Assembly: GCA_963790545.1 (NCBI GenBank)
Contig: CAWBPA010000006.1
Span: 62,001 to 126,000, forward strand
DNA length: 64,000 nt
Direction: 5' to 3'
Origin: DATBJG01 sp963790545
GTDB taxonomy: Bacteria; Acidobacteriota; Vicinamibacteria; Vicinamibacterales; JAMQPK01
The position numbers were made by a program, and so were the translations under genes. A model generated the notes under the pieces. It worked only from the letters and a program-made list of their open reading frames with translations, did no database searches and had not been told where the DNA came from. The stretch's first letter is position 1. Every line of letters begins with the position of its first letter. This document shows, piece by piece, positions 8,310 to 18,887 of the stretch.

Positions 8310-9929
8310 TCACTGCAGGTTCAAGACCCGGAACATCACCGCTCGCTCGTGTCGAATCGGATCGTGTTCGACCCGACTCTCGTTGTCGAACACCATCGTC
8401 GGACGATCCGTCGAGTTGAACGGCGTCCAGCGCGGAAGTTTGGGCGTGCTGGGGTTGCCCGTTCGAGCGAAGGCGATCCACGCATCGCTGACCTTGTCGG
8501 CCAGCGCCATGGCTTCCGGGCCACCACCGGTGAGACGCTGGGCAATCTTCACATTGTCGAAAGCGAAAGGAATCTCGATCGTGTGCGGCGACTTGAGGCG
8601 GCCCCCCTCGACCGGTGTTTCCCACCGGAAGTAGTAGAGGTAGACGGGGCCCTTTCCGAGCGCCGCTCTGCGCTCGGCAATTTTCATGACAGGCCCGCTG
8701 TAGCGATAGTCGCTGGCGATCAAGAAGTAGATGTCCGAGGGTGTCGCGCCCGGGTTTGTCTTGCGGTACACCTCGATTGCCGACGCGGCATTGTCTCCCA
8801 GGAGATTGCGGATGCGGTCGCGCATCGCGTCTTCGGAGAGTGAAAACGCCTCGCGATCGGCGCTCGACGTCAGCTCCGTTCTCGTAGACCCGAGCATCAC
8901 CGGTACATCGGCTGATACTGGCGATGCCGTTGGATGGAAGGGGTGCGCCGGGATGATCTTTCCATCGACCACGGGAGAGAACCCCTGCGTCATCTGGTCG
9001 ACGTTCATCTTCCGCACGACCGAGAAGTAGGCTGACATCATCCGATCGAGCGGCACCTGCTGCACTTCTCGAACTGTCGGCTTGGTCAGTCCGAGCGCCG
9101 CGACGAGTTGCCGTGCAACGTTCGCCGCCAGCTCACGCTCCACGAGCTTGATGGTCGCGCCGCTCTCGATGATGGCGCGGTGGAACAGTCCGCGCGCCGC
9201 AGGCATGGCAAGCAGTGTCGACACCTTCCGGCCACCGCCAGACTGGCCGAACACCGTTACGGTACCCGGGTCCCCTCCGAACTGTGCAATGTTGTCTCTC
9301 ACCCACTTCAGCGCATGCACGATGTCGAGCATGCCGGCAGCGCCGGACTGGGCGAACTCCTCACCACCCAGGTCGCCCAGGAACGTGTACCCGAGTACGT
9401 TGAGCCGATGGTTGATCGTGACGACAACAACATCTCCGCGACGGGCCAGGTTGGCTCCATCGGTGACGGGAGACGATCCGGATCCCGTGGAAAAGCCGCC
9501 GCCGTGACACCACAGCATGACCGGTCTCTTCCGACCATCTCCTACCGCTGGCGTCCAGATGTTGAGCCGTAGACAATCTTCGCCTTCCGCGGGAAGACCA
9601 GCGGCGGCGACAGCAAGTGCGGAGGGCCCACGATCGACGCCGGGCTCGCGTTGCGGAGCACTCGGTCCGTATTCCAGCGCATCGCGCACACCAGTCCACC
9701 TGGCCGGGTTCTCGGGAGGCAGGAACCGTCGGTTCCCGGCTGTGCTTGCACCGTATGGAATGCCTTTGAAGATCTTGACGCCATCGAGATCCACCCCGCG
9801 AACTCGACCAAACGCCGTTTCCGCGGTCACGAACTGCGACTCCGCGTGAGCGTTCCTCCAGGCTGCGCCTGATGCCGCGAGAACGCACGCGTGCCAGATG
9901 AAATCGCGGCGGGATGGTCGTGTGTTCAT
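8310..9929 (-). CDS. Type B carboxylesterase (para-nitrobenzyl esterase family)
   Basis: 539 residues from the ATG at 9929, which has GGAG 8 bases upstream and opens a Tat-like leader (N-T-R-P-S-R-R-D-F-I-W-H-A). The alpha/beta hydrolase domain carries the early FKGIPYG, the oxyanion-hole region LWCHGGGFSTGSG, EDCLRLNIWTP and NHRLNVLG. The nucleophile motif is FGQSGGG where most relatives have GESAGG; the central Ser is kept. The catalytic His is not obvious to me near the C-terminus. It hydrolyses carboxylic esters; the physiological substrate is unknown. It is exported folded if the Tat leader works. It stands alone, with the IS remnants downstream. Confidence 0.88.
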   Translation of the reverse strand: MNTRPSRRDFIWHACVLAASGAAWRNAHAESQFVTAETAFGRVRGVDLDGVKIFKGIPYGASTAGNRRFLPPENPARWTGVRDALEYGPSAPQREPGVDRGPSALAVAAAGLPAEGEDCLRLNIWTPAVGDGRKRPVMLWCHGGGFSTGSGSSPVTDGANLARRGDVVVVTINHRLNVLGYTFLGDLGGEEFAQSGAAGMLDIVHALKWVRDNIAQFGGDPGTVTVFGQSGGGRKVSTLLAMPAARGLFHRAIIESGATIKLVERELAANVARQLVAALGLTKPTVREVQQVPLDRMMSAYFSVVRKMNVDQMTQGFSPVVDGKIIPAHPFHPTASPVSADVPVMLGSTRTELTSSADREAFSLSEDAMRDRIRNLLGDNAASAIEVYRKTNPGATPSDIYFLIASDYRYSGPVMKIAERRAALGKGPVYLYYFRWETPVEGGRLKSPHTIEIPFAFDNVKIAQRLTGGGPEAMALADKVSDAWIAFARTGNPSTPKLPRWTPFNSTDRPTMVFDNESRVEHDPIRHERAVMFRVLNLQ

Positions 9930-9963
9930 AAGTGCTCCTTGAACAAGCGTCGCTACACGCCAT

Positions 9964-9984
9964 GGCGGACCCAAAGCGTCCGCC
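9964..9984. repeat. REP-like palindrome (7-bp arms)
   Basis: GGCGGAC and GTCCGCC separated by seven bases, just upstream of the carboxylesterase start. It resembles the REP family in this window but has a longer loop. The same spacer (9930-10076) also holds a degenerate GGCTGA word repeat at about 10040-10070. Confidence 0.5.
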
Positions 9985-10076
9985 CTGCGGACTGCATGAC
10001 TGTGCGGATTTTAATCCGGTTAGGTAAAAACAGATCGTGAAAGCTGATGGCTGAAGGCCGACGGCTGAGAGCTCGT

Positions 10077-11589
10077 CTACGCCGCCTGGTGGTAGTCGTT
10101 CTGCAGCGCGGGGATCACCTGGACCGCAGGGGTCCCGGTGTCATCCTCCCGACGACCATTCAGCGCGGACTGCAGCGCATCGAAGCAGTCGGGATCGATT
10201 CCGGTGCCAACTTCGCGCCCCATGATGTCGAGCACGCGCTCGGTCGGCAGCCCAGGTCGATAGGGGCGCGACGTCCGCAGCGCGTCGCAGATGTCGGCAG
10301 TGCAGAGCACACGAGTGGACAACGAGAGGTGTCCGCTGCCAAGCCGCTGATGGTAGCCCTTGCCATCGAGACGCTCGTGGTGGGACGAGGCCACAAACGC
10401 CAGGTGTCGAAAACATGCAACGCGGCTGAGAATCCGGCTGGTATGTTCAGGATGTCGGCGCATGACGGCAAACTCATCGTCTGAGAGCGTGCCGGCCTTG
10501 TCGAGAATCAGGCTCGAGACGCCGAGCTTGCCAAGATCGTGGAGGAGCGCCGCACGTCGGAGTTCTCGAAGCTCCGCTTCCGACATCCCCAACCGTGTGC
10601 CGAGCTCGACGGACAGCTCCGCCACGCCATTCGAATGCTGATAGGTCCACGCCGATTTCGCGTCGATCACGCGAGCGAATCCCTCGGCAATGCGATCCAG
10701 ATCGTCTTCATCTGCCAGGATCACCCGTTCTGCGGGTTCGAGCGAGGCGACGGACTCGAGACTGTCGCCCTCTCCAACCCACTGCCAGAACGTCGTGTCG
10801 TGGCGCACAGACTCGAGAGCATCGACCAGCCATCGGGTCGAACCACTGTCCGCGGCGTTCGACCGCCATCTCATACGCGGTCTTGATGCCATACGCGCTG
10901 AAGAAGACTTCCACGGTCTGCGCCAGCCCGACGATGCGACCAAGCAGGGAGATCTGTTCACCAGCGAGGTGGTAGGGTTGGCCACGGCCGTCCCAGTGTT
11001 CGTCGATGCAGCGGATGGCCTGCGCTGTCTCGTCCGCGCACCCGAGCATGCGCGCGATCTCCGCACCGCGTTCACAACGAGTGCGGACCACTTCGCGGGC
11101 CCCCGCAGGGCCTCGCAGCAGGACGGCCAGCATCCGCCACACGCGGCGCAGGAAGAACTGTCCCGGCGCTGCGTTTCTGGCCACGTAGCGGAACGATTCG
11201 AGGGCAACCGGCCAGTCGATCAGCTTGATGTCAGCCTTCAGATGGTGATCGTCGGCGCCAAACAGCGCCGCAAATCTCGCGGCGTTGCTCGAACACCCCA
11301 GGTCCTTCAGCAGGAGCGCATAGAACAGTGCCGACCGTTGATCGTGATTGAGACCGATCACGTCGGCGATGCGCATGCCAATCTGGCAGGTCCTCACCGC
11401 GTGGCCCGGCCGCTGGCCCTCGGTCAGGTCCAGCGAATACGACAACCCCGCCAGCACCTCAGAGAGCCTGACCTCGCACGGCCGTCCGCCAATCTGATGG
11501 ACCTGGCGCGCGAAATCCAGACCGATTCCAAGCGGAGGACGGCCCCAAAAGCGCGTGTCGTGACGCTGGCCGGGCTCGTAAAATGGCAA
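10077..11589 (-). pseudogene. HD-GYP-type phosphohydrolase with one frameshift
   Basis: Likely a cyclic-di-GMP phosphodiesterase or relative, cytoplasmic. The first half has a degenerate HD domain (LSEVLAGLSYSLDLTEGQRPGHAVRTC, ALLLKDLGCS). The second half carries the HD signature HDLGKLGVSSLILDKAG and HHERLDGKGYHQRLG, where the diagnostic GYP is GYH. Halves lie in different frames; a +1 shift near 10830-10838 joins ...RGQWFDP to WLVDALESV. The start is unsure. TTG at 11589 has AGGAG 5 bases upstream; no in-frame ATG fits the homology. Total about 500 residues. The altered GYP motif leaves the activity on c-di-GMP open; hydrolysis of another nucleotide is possible. Confidence 0.75.
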
Positions 11590-11867
11590 GATGACTCCTA
11601 GAAGAGCAATCTTCCAGCCATCTCGCTCTATCTTCAGTAAACGATTGATATAGAAAGGTTTGTGACGAATGAAGCTCTTGGAAGAACGCTGCAATTGTGT
11701 GCCGGAACGGCACAACGTGTTCTGCCGTTTGGAACACACAGAAATCCATTCGTGACTGGGTGATCTGTGATTTTGTGGGTCGTTGGCGATTCGCGATTTC
11801 TGATCTGCGATTCCGGACAAATCACGACTGCGAATCGCTATCGTCAACGATTCACGAGAATCGCTAA
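11590..11867. other. Spacer with GATTCGCGATT word repeats
   Basis: No gene seen. At about 11785-11870 the words GCGATTCGCGATTTC, TCTGCGATTCC, GACTGCGAATCGC and GAGAATCGC recur on both strands, forming a weak inverted and direct repeat cluster between the HD-GYP start and the end of the efflux pump gene. It could fold as a terminator for neither gene clearly. Confidence 0.5.
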
Positions 11868-14800
11868 TCACGAATGTATTACAGACCGCCGACTGACGGC
11901 CGGCTCCGCCGTTCCTGCGGGCGCCTCGACTCGAGGCGTATGGCGCCTTGACGCCTTCCCCGAGATCCGGGCCAGCAACCCATCCCGCCCTTCGGTGAGA
12001 ATGTCATAGATGGTTGGAATGACGAGCAGCGTCAGAAGCGTCGACGTGATGACGCCGCCAATCACCGCCCGTCCGAGCGGTGCGCGGAAGTCCGCGCCTT
12101 CCCCGGCACCTATGGCAATCGGCACCATGCCGGCAATGAGCGCGAATGTGGTCATGAGAATCGGCCGCAAGCGCACGCGCCCCGCCTCGACGATGGCCTG
12201 ACGTCGCTCGAGACCCGACTCTTCGAGCCACTTGGCAAAGTCAATCAGCAGAATCGCGTTCTTTGCCACGATCCCCATCAGCAGGATGACGCCAATCAGG
12301 CTCATGATCTCCAGGTCCGATCCGGTGATGAGCATCGCGAGCATGACGCCAATGAGCGAGAGCGGGAGCGACAGCATGATCGCCAGCGGATCGAGGAACG
12401 ATCCGAACTGCACAACGAGAACGAAGTACATCAGAAGAGCAGCAATGCCAAGGGACATGCCGATCTGGGTGAAGATTTCCTGCTGATCCTCACTCTCACC
12501 GCCCTGCCGCAGCGAGTAGCCATTGGGCATCCTGATATTGGAAGCCACGCGGGCGTTGATGTCGCTTTGCACTTCGCTCAGCGATCGATTTTCGGTGTTG
12601 GCTTCGACCGTGACCACGCGCTCACGATCGAGGTGATCGATTCGGGCCGGTCCAGGGCCGGTGGTGATGCGAGCAATCTGCCCGAGAGGAACCGCGACGC
12701 TGCCGCCTTCGGCGTTGTTGACAAAGAGGGGAAGTGACGTCAGGTCTGCCAGACTGGCGCGCGACTTCGGACTCAACCGGACGTAGACATTGCGCGTCTC
12801 GCCTTCTTCGTCCACCCAGTCGCCAACATCGAGCCCGGCAAATGCCACACGGAGGGCCAGGGCCGCCTGGCCGACCGTGATCCCCAGGCTTCCAGCGAGC
12901 GCGCGATCGACCGACACCTCCACTTCAGGTCTCTGGCCGCGCGTGGACAGCCCGACATCGACGGCTCCGGGGACCTGGGCAACTTCCGCCCGGACCTGCT
13001 CCGCCAGTCGGTTCAGCTCTGCCGTCGCAGGCCCCTGCAGTTGCAGCAGGATTTGCTTGGTTCCCTCGAAGTTGCCGTTTCCAATGCTGGCCGTCACGCC
13101 TGCCAGCCGCGACAGCTCCTTTCGCAGGCCAGTGATGACGTCGTTCTGCCGACGCTGTCGTTCCGCTTTGGGAAGCATCCGCACGTACACCGACCCCTGG
13201 TCGACGGCGTCGGTCGTGCCTCCGATGGTGGTGTACGTGTACGCAATTTCCGGAAGCGCCCGCGCCAGCCTGGCCGCTTCTTCGGCCTTCAGCTTGGTGT
13301 ACTCGAGACTGGATCCCGGAGGCGTGTCGATGTCGATCATGAACTCCGACTCGTCTGAGGTCGGGAGCAGCGCCGCCCCGACGTATCCAAGCGCCGGCAA
13401 CGCCAGCGCGCCGACGAACGCCGCAAGCGCCAACGCCACCATCGCCGTTCGGTGAGCCAGCGCCCAGCCAATGACGACTTTGTACCGGTCTGCCTGCCGG
13501 TTGAACCACTGATTGAACCGTATCAACAGCCGCGACAGCCACGAACGCTCCTCGGGTGCCAGGTGCGGATCCGGCCAGTAGGCGGACAGCATCGGATCGA
13601 GAGAGAAGGAGACGAAGAGTGAGACGAGCACCGAGCAGGCCAGCGTGAGCGCGAATGGCTTGAACCATTGACCGGCAATGCCGCCCATGAACGCGACCGG
13701 GACGAACACCACGACGATGGAGAATGTCGTTGCGGCAACCGCAAGTCCGATCTCGTCGGTTCCTTCGTGCGCCGCTTTGTAATGATCTTTTCCCATCTCA
13801 ACATGACGCACGATGTTCTCGCGCACGACAATCGCATCGTCTATCAGGATGCCAATCGCAAGCGACAGGCCCAGGAGTGACATCGTGTTGAGCGTGAAGC
13901 CGAAGGCCCACACAGCCACGAACGACGCGAGAACCGACACGGGAAGGGCGAGCCCCGTGATGACCGTGGAGCGCCACGAGTTGAGAAAGACGAAGACGAC
14001 AAGAACGGTGAGAAATGCTCCCTCGAAAAGCGCGCTTTCCACATCGCCAACCGAGGCGGAGACGCGCGGGACCCGTGTCGCGCGCGACAATGAGCTCGAC
14101 GCCCGACGGCAGGGTCTTGCGAATTTGATCGACCTGCGCCCTCACGCGGCTGCTGACGGCTGTGGTCGAGAAGCCGTCGGCCATCAGAATGTCGAGTCCG
14201 ACCGCCTCGCGGCCGTCGAAGAGCGCGGCCGTCCGCGGTTCCTCGGTACCGTCCCGCACATCGGCAATATCGGCCAGCCGAATCAGCCGCCCCTGGCGCT
14301 GTGCAACCACCAGACGCCCGAACTCCGGAGGTGTATCGAGACGGCCCTTGAGCCTGATCGTTCGCTCCTCGAGCTCCGCGTTGAGCCGTCCAACCGGCGC
14401 GGCCAGGTTCTGAGCCTGCAGAGCCTGTACGACATCGCTGACGCTGACGCCCGCCGTCTGCAGCGCCGTCGGTAACAATTCAACGGTCAACTCGCGCTTG
14501 ATGCCGCCAACGACGCGTACTTCGGCCACACCATTGATCCCGCGCAATCGTCGCGTGATCGACGGATCGGCAATTCGAGTCAGCTCGGGTCCTCTGAGCG
14601 TCTGTGAGGAAAGCGTCAGTTGGACGATCGGCAGGTCGTTGGGATCGAACCGCGTGAGAATGGGCTCTTCCATCTCGAGCGGCAGGTCGTTCCGGATCTG
14701 CGAGATGGCGTCACGAATGTCCTGCGTCGCCTCCTGCAAATCTTTCGCGAAGATGAACTCGACCGTCACCACGCCGAAGCTGTCGAGCGACGAAGACGTC

Positions 14801-15039
14801 ACACGGTCCACGCCGCTGATTGCCGAAATGGCTTCCTCAACCGGCTCCACGACCTCCCGTTCCACGGTTTCGGGAGCCGCGCCCGGGTATGGAATCGACA
14901 CCGACACGACCGGCGGCGCGACGTCTGGAAACTCGTCGGTATTGAGATTGAAGAGCGCAAAGATGCCAAACACCACGAGCGCCAGCATGGACACGACCGT
15001 GATGATGGGGCGGCGGATGGAAAAGTCGGAAATAAACAC
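11868..15039 (-). pseudogene. RND efflux pump, HAE1/AcrB family inner-membrane transporter, with one frameshift
   Basis: Proton-driven multidrug exporter of the tripartite pump encoded with the two following genes. The product is about 1057 residues after correction. It opens with the typical FISDFSIRRPIITVVSMLAL, has the periplasmic porter domains, GILIDDAIVVRENIVRH (TM4 with the paired Asp of the proton relay), PVAFMGGIAGQWFKPFA and the second half SLIGVILLMGIVAKNAILLIDF. Start is GTG at 15039 with AGGAG 5 bases upstream. A +1 shift lies between 14064 and 14080, in the region VARDTG / RVSASVGDVE. All conserved blocks on both sides are undamaged. It is the last gene of the TetR-TolC-MFP-RND operon. 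Substrates cannot be predicted. Confidence 0.9.
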
Positions 15040-15047
15040 AACGACTC

Positions 15048-16163
15048 CTAATTTGCTGGTTCCTATCCACCGGCGTTCCCGGCGTCATCCCTCTTGCGGC
15101 GCCGATGAGCAGCTGATCGCCTTCCGCGAGGCCCGATGCGATTTCGACGCGCTCGGTCTGCTCGTCGCGCAAGCCGATCTTGACTTCCACACGCTCGACA
15201 GCATTGTCGCGAACGCGAGCCACCCAGGGTGTTTCACCAGTCATGTTGATGGCCGATTCAGGCAACACCAGCGCCTGACGCGATTCCTTGGTGATGCGTC
15301 CTTCAGCAAAGAGACCGGCAAGGAGGCGACCACCTTTGTTCGGCACGGTGACAAAGATCGGGACCTGCCTGGTCGTGGAATCGGCAGTCGGACTGACGCG
15401 TTCGATCCGCCCCTCAAATTGCTGACCAGGAAAACCGCGCACCTCGAACATCACCGGGACACCAACCGAAATGGAGCGCAGATCGCTCGACGACACCGAC
15501 GCTTCGAGACGCATGCTCGACGGATCGATGACGGCAAAGAGCTCCGTGCCAGGGCTGACGACATCGCCCTGACCGACGCGCCGGCGACTGACGATCCCCG
15601 TCATGGGCGACACGACAGTCGCGTTGGACAACTGCTCGCGCGCGCCGGTCAGCCGGGCGCGTGCGGCATCGACCTGCGCCTGCGCCGCGCTGACAGCGCT
15701 GCGGGCAAGATCGGTGTCGCGTTCCGCCAGGGCTCCTGCCTTGACGAGCGTCTCCGTGCGCTGCAGCTCGCGCTGGGCAACGTCCAGCGACTGCTCCGCC
15801 GACCGGACATCCGACTGCGCCGACGCCACCGCTTCGCGCAGGGTCTGATCCTCAATCCGCGCAAGCAATGTGCCTTGCCGCACACTCTGGCCTTCTTCGG
15901 CAGAGACCTGCAGGACAGATCCGCTGACCTCCGCGCGCACGGTCGCCTCGCGGGCCGCCCTCAGCTCGCCAGAAATCAGAGGTCCGACGCTGATTTCCGC
16001 ACGAGACACGGTAATGAGGTCCTCACGACCGATTTCGATTGCGGCTGGCGCGGACGCCGACGCTTCGGGCTCTGGGGTTTTGCTGCACGCTGCGAGCAAC
16101 ACAACCGACAGCGCGCTCACAACGGGGAATATCTTTCTTCACGTTCCACGACGTCATGGTCAT
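15048..16163 (-). pseudogene. RND periplasmic adaptor (membrane fusion protein), frameshifted at both ends
   Basis: Links the RND pump to the TolC-type channel. A lipoprotein leader with lipobox L-L-A-A-C-S is followed by the biotinyl-lipoyl half motif, an alpha-helical hairpin (about residues 95-180), the second lipoyl half ATVVSPMTGIVSRRRVGQGD and beta-barrel and membrane-proximal domains ending RGMTPGTPV. The best start is ATG at 16163, whose ATGA overlaps the TolC stop and has GGAG upstream. It lies one base out of frame with the body, so a +1 shift near 16125-16140 is needed, restoring a leader with K-K-D-I. The open frame otherwise starts at GTG 16120. At the 3' end the frame runs into the pump gene; one missing A at 15051-15053 would give a stop TAG at 15048-15050. 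Confidence 0.85.
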
Positions 16164-17714
16164 TGAGCTCCCTGAAATCCAAATCCTGTACCGCCGGCCA
16201 CCACAGCTCCTCCTGGAGCCTGGACGGGCCCACGAGGCGGCGCTGCGGGTGGCGGCGCTTGTTGTGGCTGCTGGACCGGGGCCGCGGCCGGGATGCCGGC
16301 AAGCGGCGCCGAGAGCGGGAGATCGGGCAACAGCGCGAGCCGGATCCGGACGAGCTGATAGTCCCGAGCGGCCTGTGCACGATTCGCCTCCGACTGCTGC
16401 AACAGCAGCCGCGAATCCGACAGTTCGAGCTGCGTGCCCAGACCTTCGCGGAATCTCAGCTCCGCAATCTCGTACGCTCGCGTGGCCTGTTGAACCGTTC
16501 CCGCCGTGGCATCCCACGCCGCGCGTGCCGCCACCAGATCACTTCGGGTGCTCTCTTCGTCAAGCGTGGCAATCTTCTGCGCCTGTTCCAGGAACGAGCG
16601 GCTCTCTTCAAGATCGGCCCGGGCGCTCATTTCCTCAGCCTTGATCCGTCCACCCGTCAAAATGGGCACCGATCCACTCACCCCAACGGTCCAGTTCGTC
16701 CGAAAGTCCGTCGGGAACCCGACCCCTGGCGGATAGGCAACACGTCCGTAGGACGACGTCAGAGCGACCGACCCCCAGCGCTGCGCCCGAACCACGTCTA
16801 TAGCCGCCTCGCGCGACTCGATCGCGGTCCTTGCCTCGTCCAGCGCCAGACGACGGGTCAGCGGGGCCGATTCCGCCTTCACCAGCGTCGGTCGCAAAGG
16901 CCGGATCTGGCGGCAAGAGATCGTTCTCGAGCTCGGCTGCCAACCGAACGGCGGCCTCCAGGGGCAATTCGAGGAGCTGCTTCAACCTCATGTACGCGAC
17001 GTCGCGATTCGCCCGCTGACGAATGACCTGCGGCTGGAGCGTGTCGCGGGCGACCTGAGCTCGCAGTTGCTCGAATTCTGACTGGCGACCGGCCTCGCGC
17101 TGCACCCGCGTCAGCTCGAAGGTCTGATCAGCCTGACCGTACGTCGCCTCCGCAATCGACACGAGCCGATCGCTGAGGGCCGCATCGTAAAAAGCACGCG
17201 CCACGTCCAGCTCCAGCTGTGCTGTGGTCGTGGCGACGCCAATCGTCGCGGTCGTCCGAGCCAGCCGGGCCTGCTGCTCCTGTGCGCGAATTCGACCGCC
17301 GGCAAAGAGGTTCTGCGAGAACGTCAGCCCAACGCGATAGGTGTTTTCGCGGCCGAATGGCAAATTGCCGAGATCCGGCTCGCCAGGCGTGCCGCCCCCT
17401 CCGAAATCGATGTTGTCGAACAACCCTTCGAACTCGGACGCAAGCGCGCGGTCGTAGGATCCCACGAACGACAGCTGCGGCAGACGCTCGCTGCGCGCGC
17501 GCAACTCGCCGCCTTCAGCCCGGGTCACGCCAGCTCGCGCAATGGCCACCTGCTCGCTGCGGGCTCTGGCGAACTCCAGCGCTTCCTGCAACGTGAGCAC
17601 ACCGGTTGATGCCGGTTGCTGCCCCTGCGCGTGTGCAGCGTTGGACACGACCAGCGTCAGAATCGCAAACCCCACCATTCGTTGACACGCCCGCAGGCGC
17701 CGTACTTCGACCAC
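16160..17714 (-). pseudogene. TolC-family outer-membrane efflux channel, with one frameshift
   Basis: About 517 residues after correction. GTG start at 17714 with GGAGG 7 bases upstream; signal peptide ending NAAHAQG. The two repeated outer-membrane-efflux (OEP) units can be seen: TLQEALEFARARSEQVAIARAG in the first and PLTRRLALDEARTAIESREAAIDVVRAQ in the second, each followed by long helical heptad regions; YRVGLTFSQNLFAGGRI and VGVSGSVPILTGGRIKAEE are the matching beta-strand and turn elements. A +1 shift sits near 16880-16900 between the units. The C-terminal tail is Pro/Gln/Gly-rich, an unusual extension past residue 470. Its stop TGA overlaps the adaptor ATG, indicating translational coupling. 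Confidence 0.88.
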
Positions 17715-17758
17715 GCGTGTTCCTCCAGTCCTGCTGCTGTATGAGCGACTGTATCTGT

Positions 17759-18377
17759 TCAGTTCCAGCCATTCATCACCGTGTCAATCAACGCATCGGC
17801 AAGCTCGGGGGTCAGATCGGGCTGGCCGTCGATGACGTAGCCGTTGCCCGCCTCACCCAGCGTGCCCATGAATGCCAGCAACCGGATGTGGGTCGGGCCC
17901 TGGCGCAAGCTCACCGGCGGCAACGGCCGCATCGATGGCCTGTCCAAGAACGCCGACCACGCTGCGATACAGCTCCGGGCAATTCGTGGACGGCGCTGTG
18001 CTTGGTGGTGCCCACACGACCGCATGGATGAACCGCCAGAGCTTCGGCCGCTCTCGAGCGTCGGCCAGAAGCAGCCGTGCCACCATCTTGAGTCGATCGC
18101 GTAACGGCCCGACGCCGGCCAAGCCCTGTTCGACGTGCTGACGAAACTCGTCGAATGCCCCCGTGACGAGCGACTGGAATACCCCGTCCTTGCTGCCGAA
18201 GAAATGGTAGAGCGTAGGTTTGGTGATGCCCGCCGCTTCGCAAATCTCGCGGACTGCTGTGGCGTCGTAGCCTTTGACCGCAAACAGGTCCAGTGCCGTG
18301 CTCAAGATGCGCCCGGCACTCGATGTCTTGTGGACGTTCCGAATATAAGAAGGGTTCCCAATCACCTGCATAAACAT
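17759..18377 (-). pseudogene. TetR/AcrR-family repressor of the efflux operon, with one frameshift
   Basis: About 205 residues. N-terminal TetR helix-turn-helix: ILSTALDLFAVKGYDATAV-REICEAAGITKPTLYHFFGSKDG (about residues 24-66), the textbook recognition helix ending. The C-terminal ligand domain is less conserved. A +1 shift at about 17896-17900 moves the frame so that HIRLLAFMGTLGEAGNG... completes the protein at 17759. The start may be ATG 18377 or 18371. It lies 44 bases upstream of, and in the same direction as, the TolC gene, so it is the first gene of the pump operon. An imperfect palindrome just upstream (18384-18399) is a plausible autoregulatory site. Confidence 0.88.
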
Positions 18378-18383
18378 TCAGTA

Positions 18384-18399
18384 TACCTACCGGTAAATA
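18384..18399. promoter_or_regulatory. Candidate TetR operator (imperfect palindrome)
   Basis: TATACCTACCGGTAAATA around a perfect TACCGGTA core, with outer bases also matching (AT/AT). It ends 7 bases before the ATG of the TetR gene, a usual place for an autoregulatory operator. Short palindromes centred on CCGG are common for TetR-family sites. No binding data; based on position and symmetry only. Confidence 0.5.
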
Positions 18400-18498
18400 C
18401 ATTCGCAATACTGATTGCAAGTTGGTTATTTACAGCATGTTAACGGCTTGATGGGATTGGCGCGGACGTCTCGAGACGCAGATGAACGCGGATCTCTC

Positions 18499-18640
18499 AA
18501 CGGGACGCGGATTACGCGGATCTTTTAACCCTCTAACGGGACGCGGATTGCGCGGATCTTTTAACCCTTTAACGGGACGCGGATTGCGCGGATCCTTAGA
18601 CCCTTAACGAGACTCGGACTTACGCGGATTTTGTGACGGG
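18499..18640. repeat. Tandem repeat, 36-bp unit, about 3.5 copies
   Basis: Units begin AACGGGACGCGGATT at 18499, 18535 and 18571 (36, 36 and 35 bases), with a decayed fourth at 18606. Units 2 and 3 differ by a few bases. Each unit contains two copies of an ACGCGGAT-like word. There are no unique spacers, so it is not a CRISPR array. Confidence 0.9.
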
Positions 18641-18825
18641 TGGTGGATTTTCCGACCAGGGCGCGGGGTCTCGAGGACCCGTGGCGGGTCATTTATCGGG
18701 TATTAACAATGATTGCGCCACGCTGTGCATTGGGCGCTCGAGCTGATCTCCCCGGTCGCTTACGACTCTGGTACTCTTCGGGCGGAAGCAGGACCGGCGC
18801 GAAGCTGAGCACTCAGCAAGATCTG

Positions 18826-18887
18826 AAGTCTCAAGGCTGAAGGCTCACGCGAAACTTGAGACGTTTTGACCCTGAGCCTTGAGACTT
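18826..18887. repeat. Perfect 13-bp inverted repeat with a 36-base loop
   Basis: AAGTCTCAAGGCT at 18826-18838 and its exact complement AGCCTTGAGACTT at 18875-18887. The loop holds further related words (GGCTGAAGGCTC, AACTTGAGACG). It lies 28 bases before the proposed DUF5916 start, so it would be in its leader. Confidence 0.8.

Noticed and set aside
16160..16897. Independent 245-residue ORF
   Set aside because: Second half of the TolC-type channel after a frameshift.
14498..17026. 842-codon plus-strand open frame opposite the efflux operon
   Set aside because: No protein family, low complexity, runs exactly opposite conserved RND/MFP/TolC sequence; a G+C-rich antisense shadow.
18499..18640. 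Possible CRISPR array
   Set aside because: Units abut with no spacers between them, and no cas gene is in the window.
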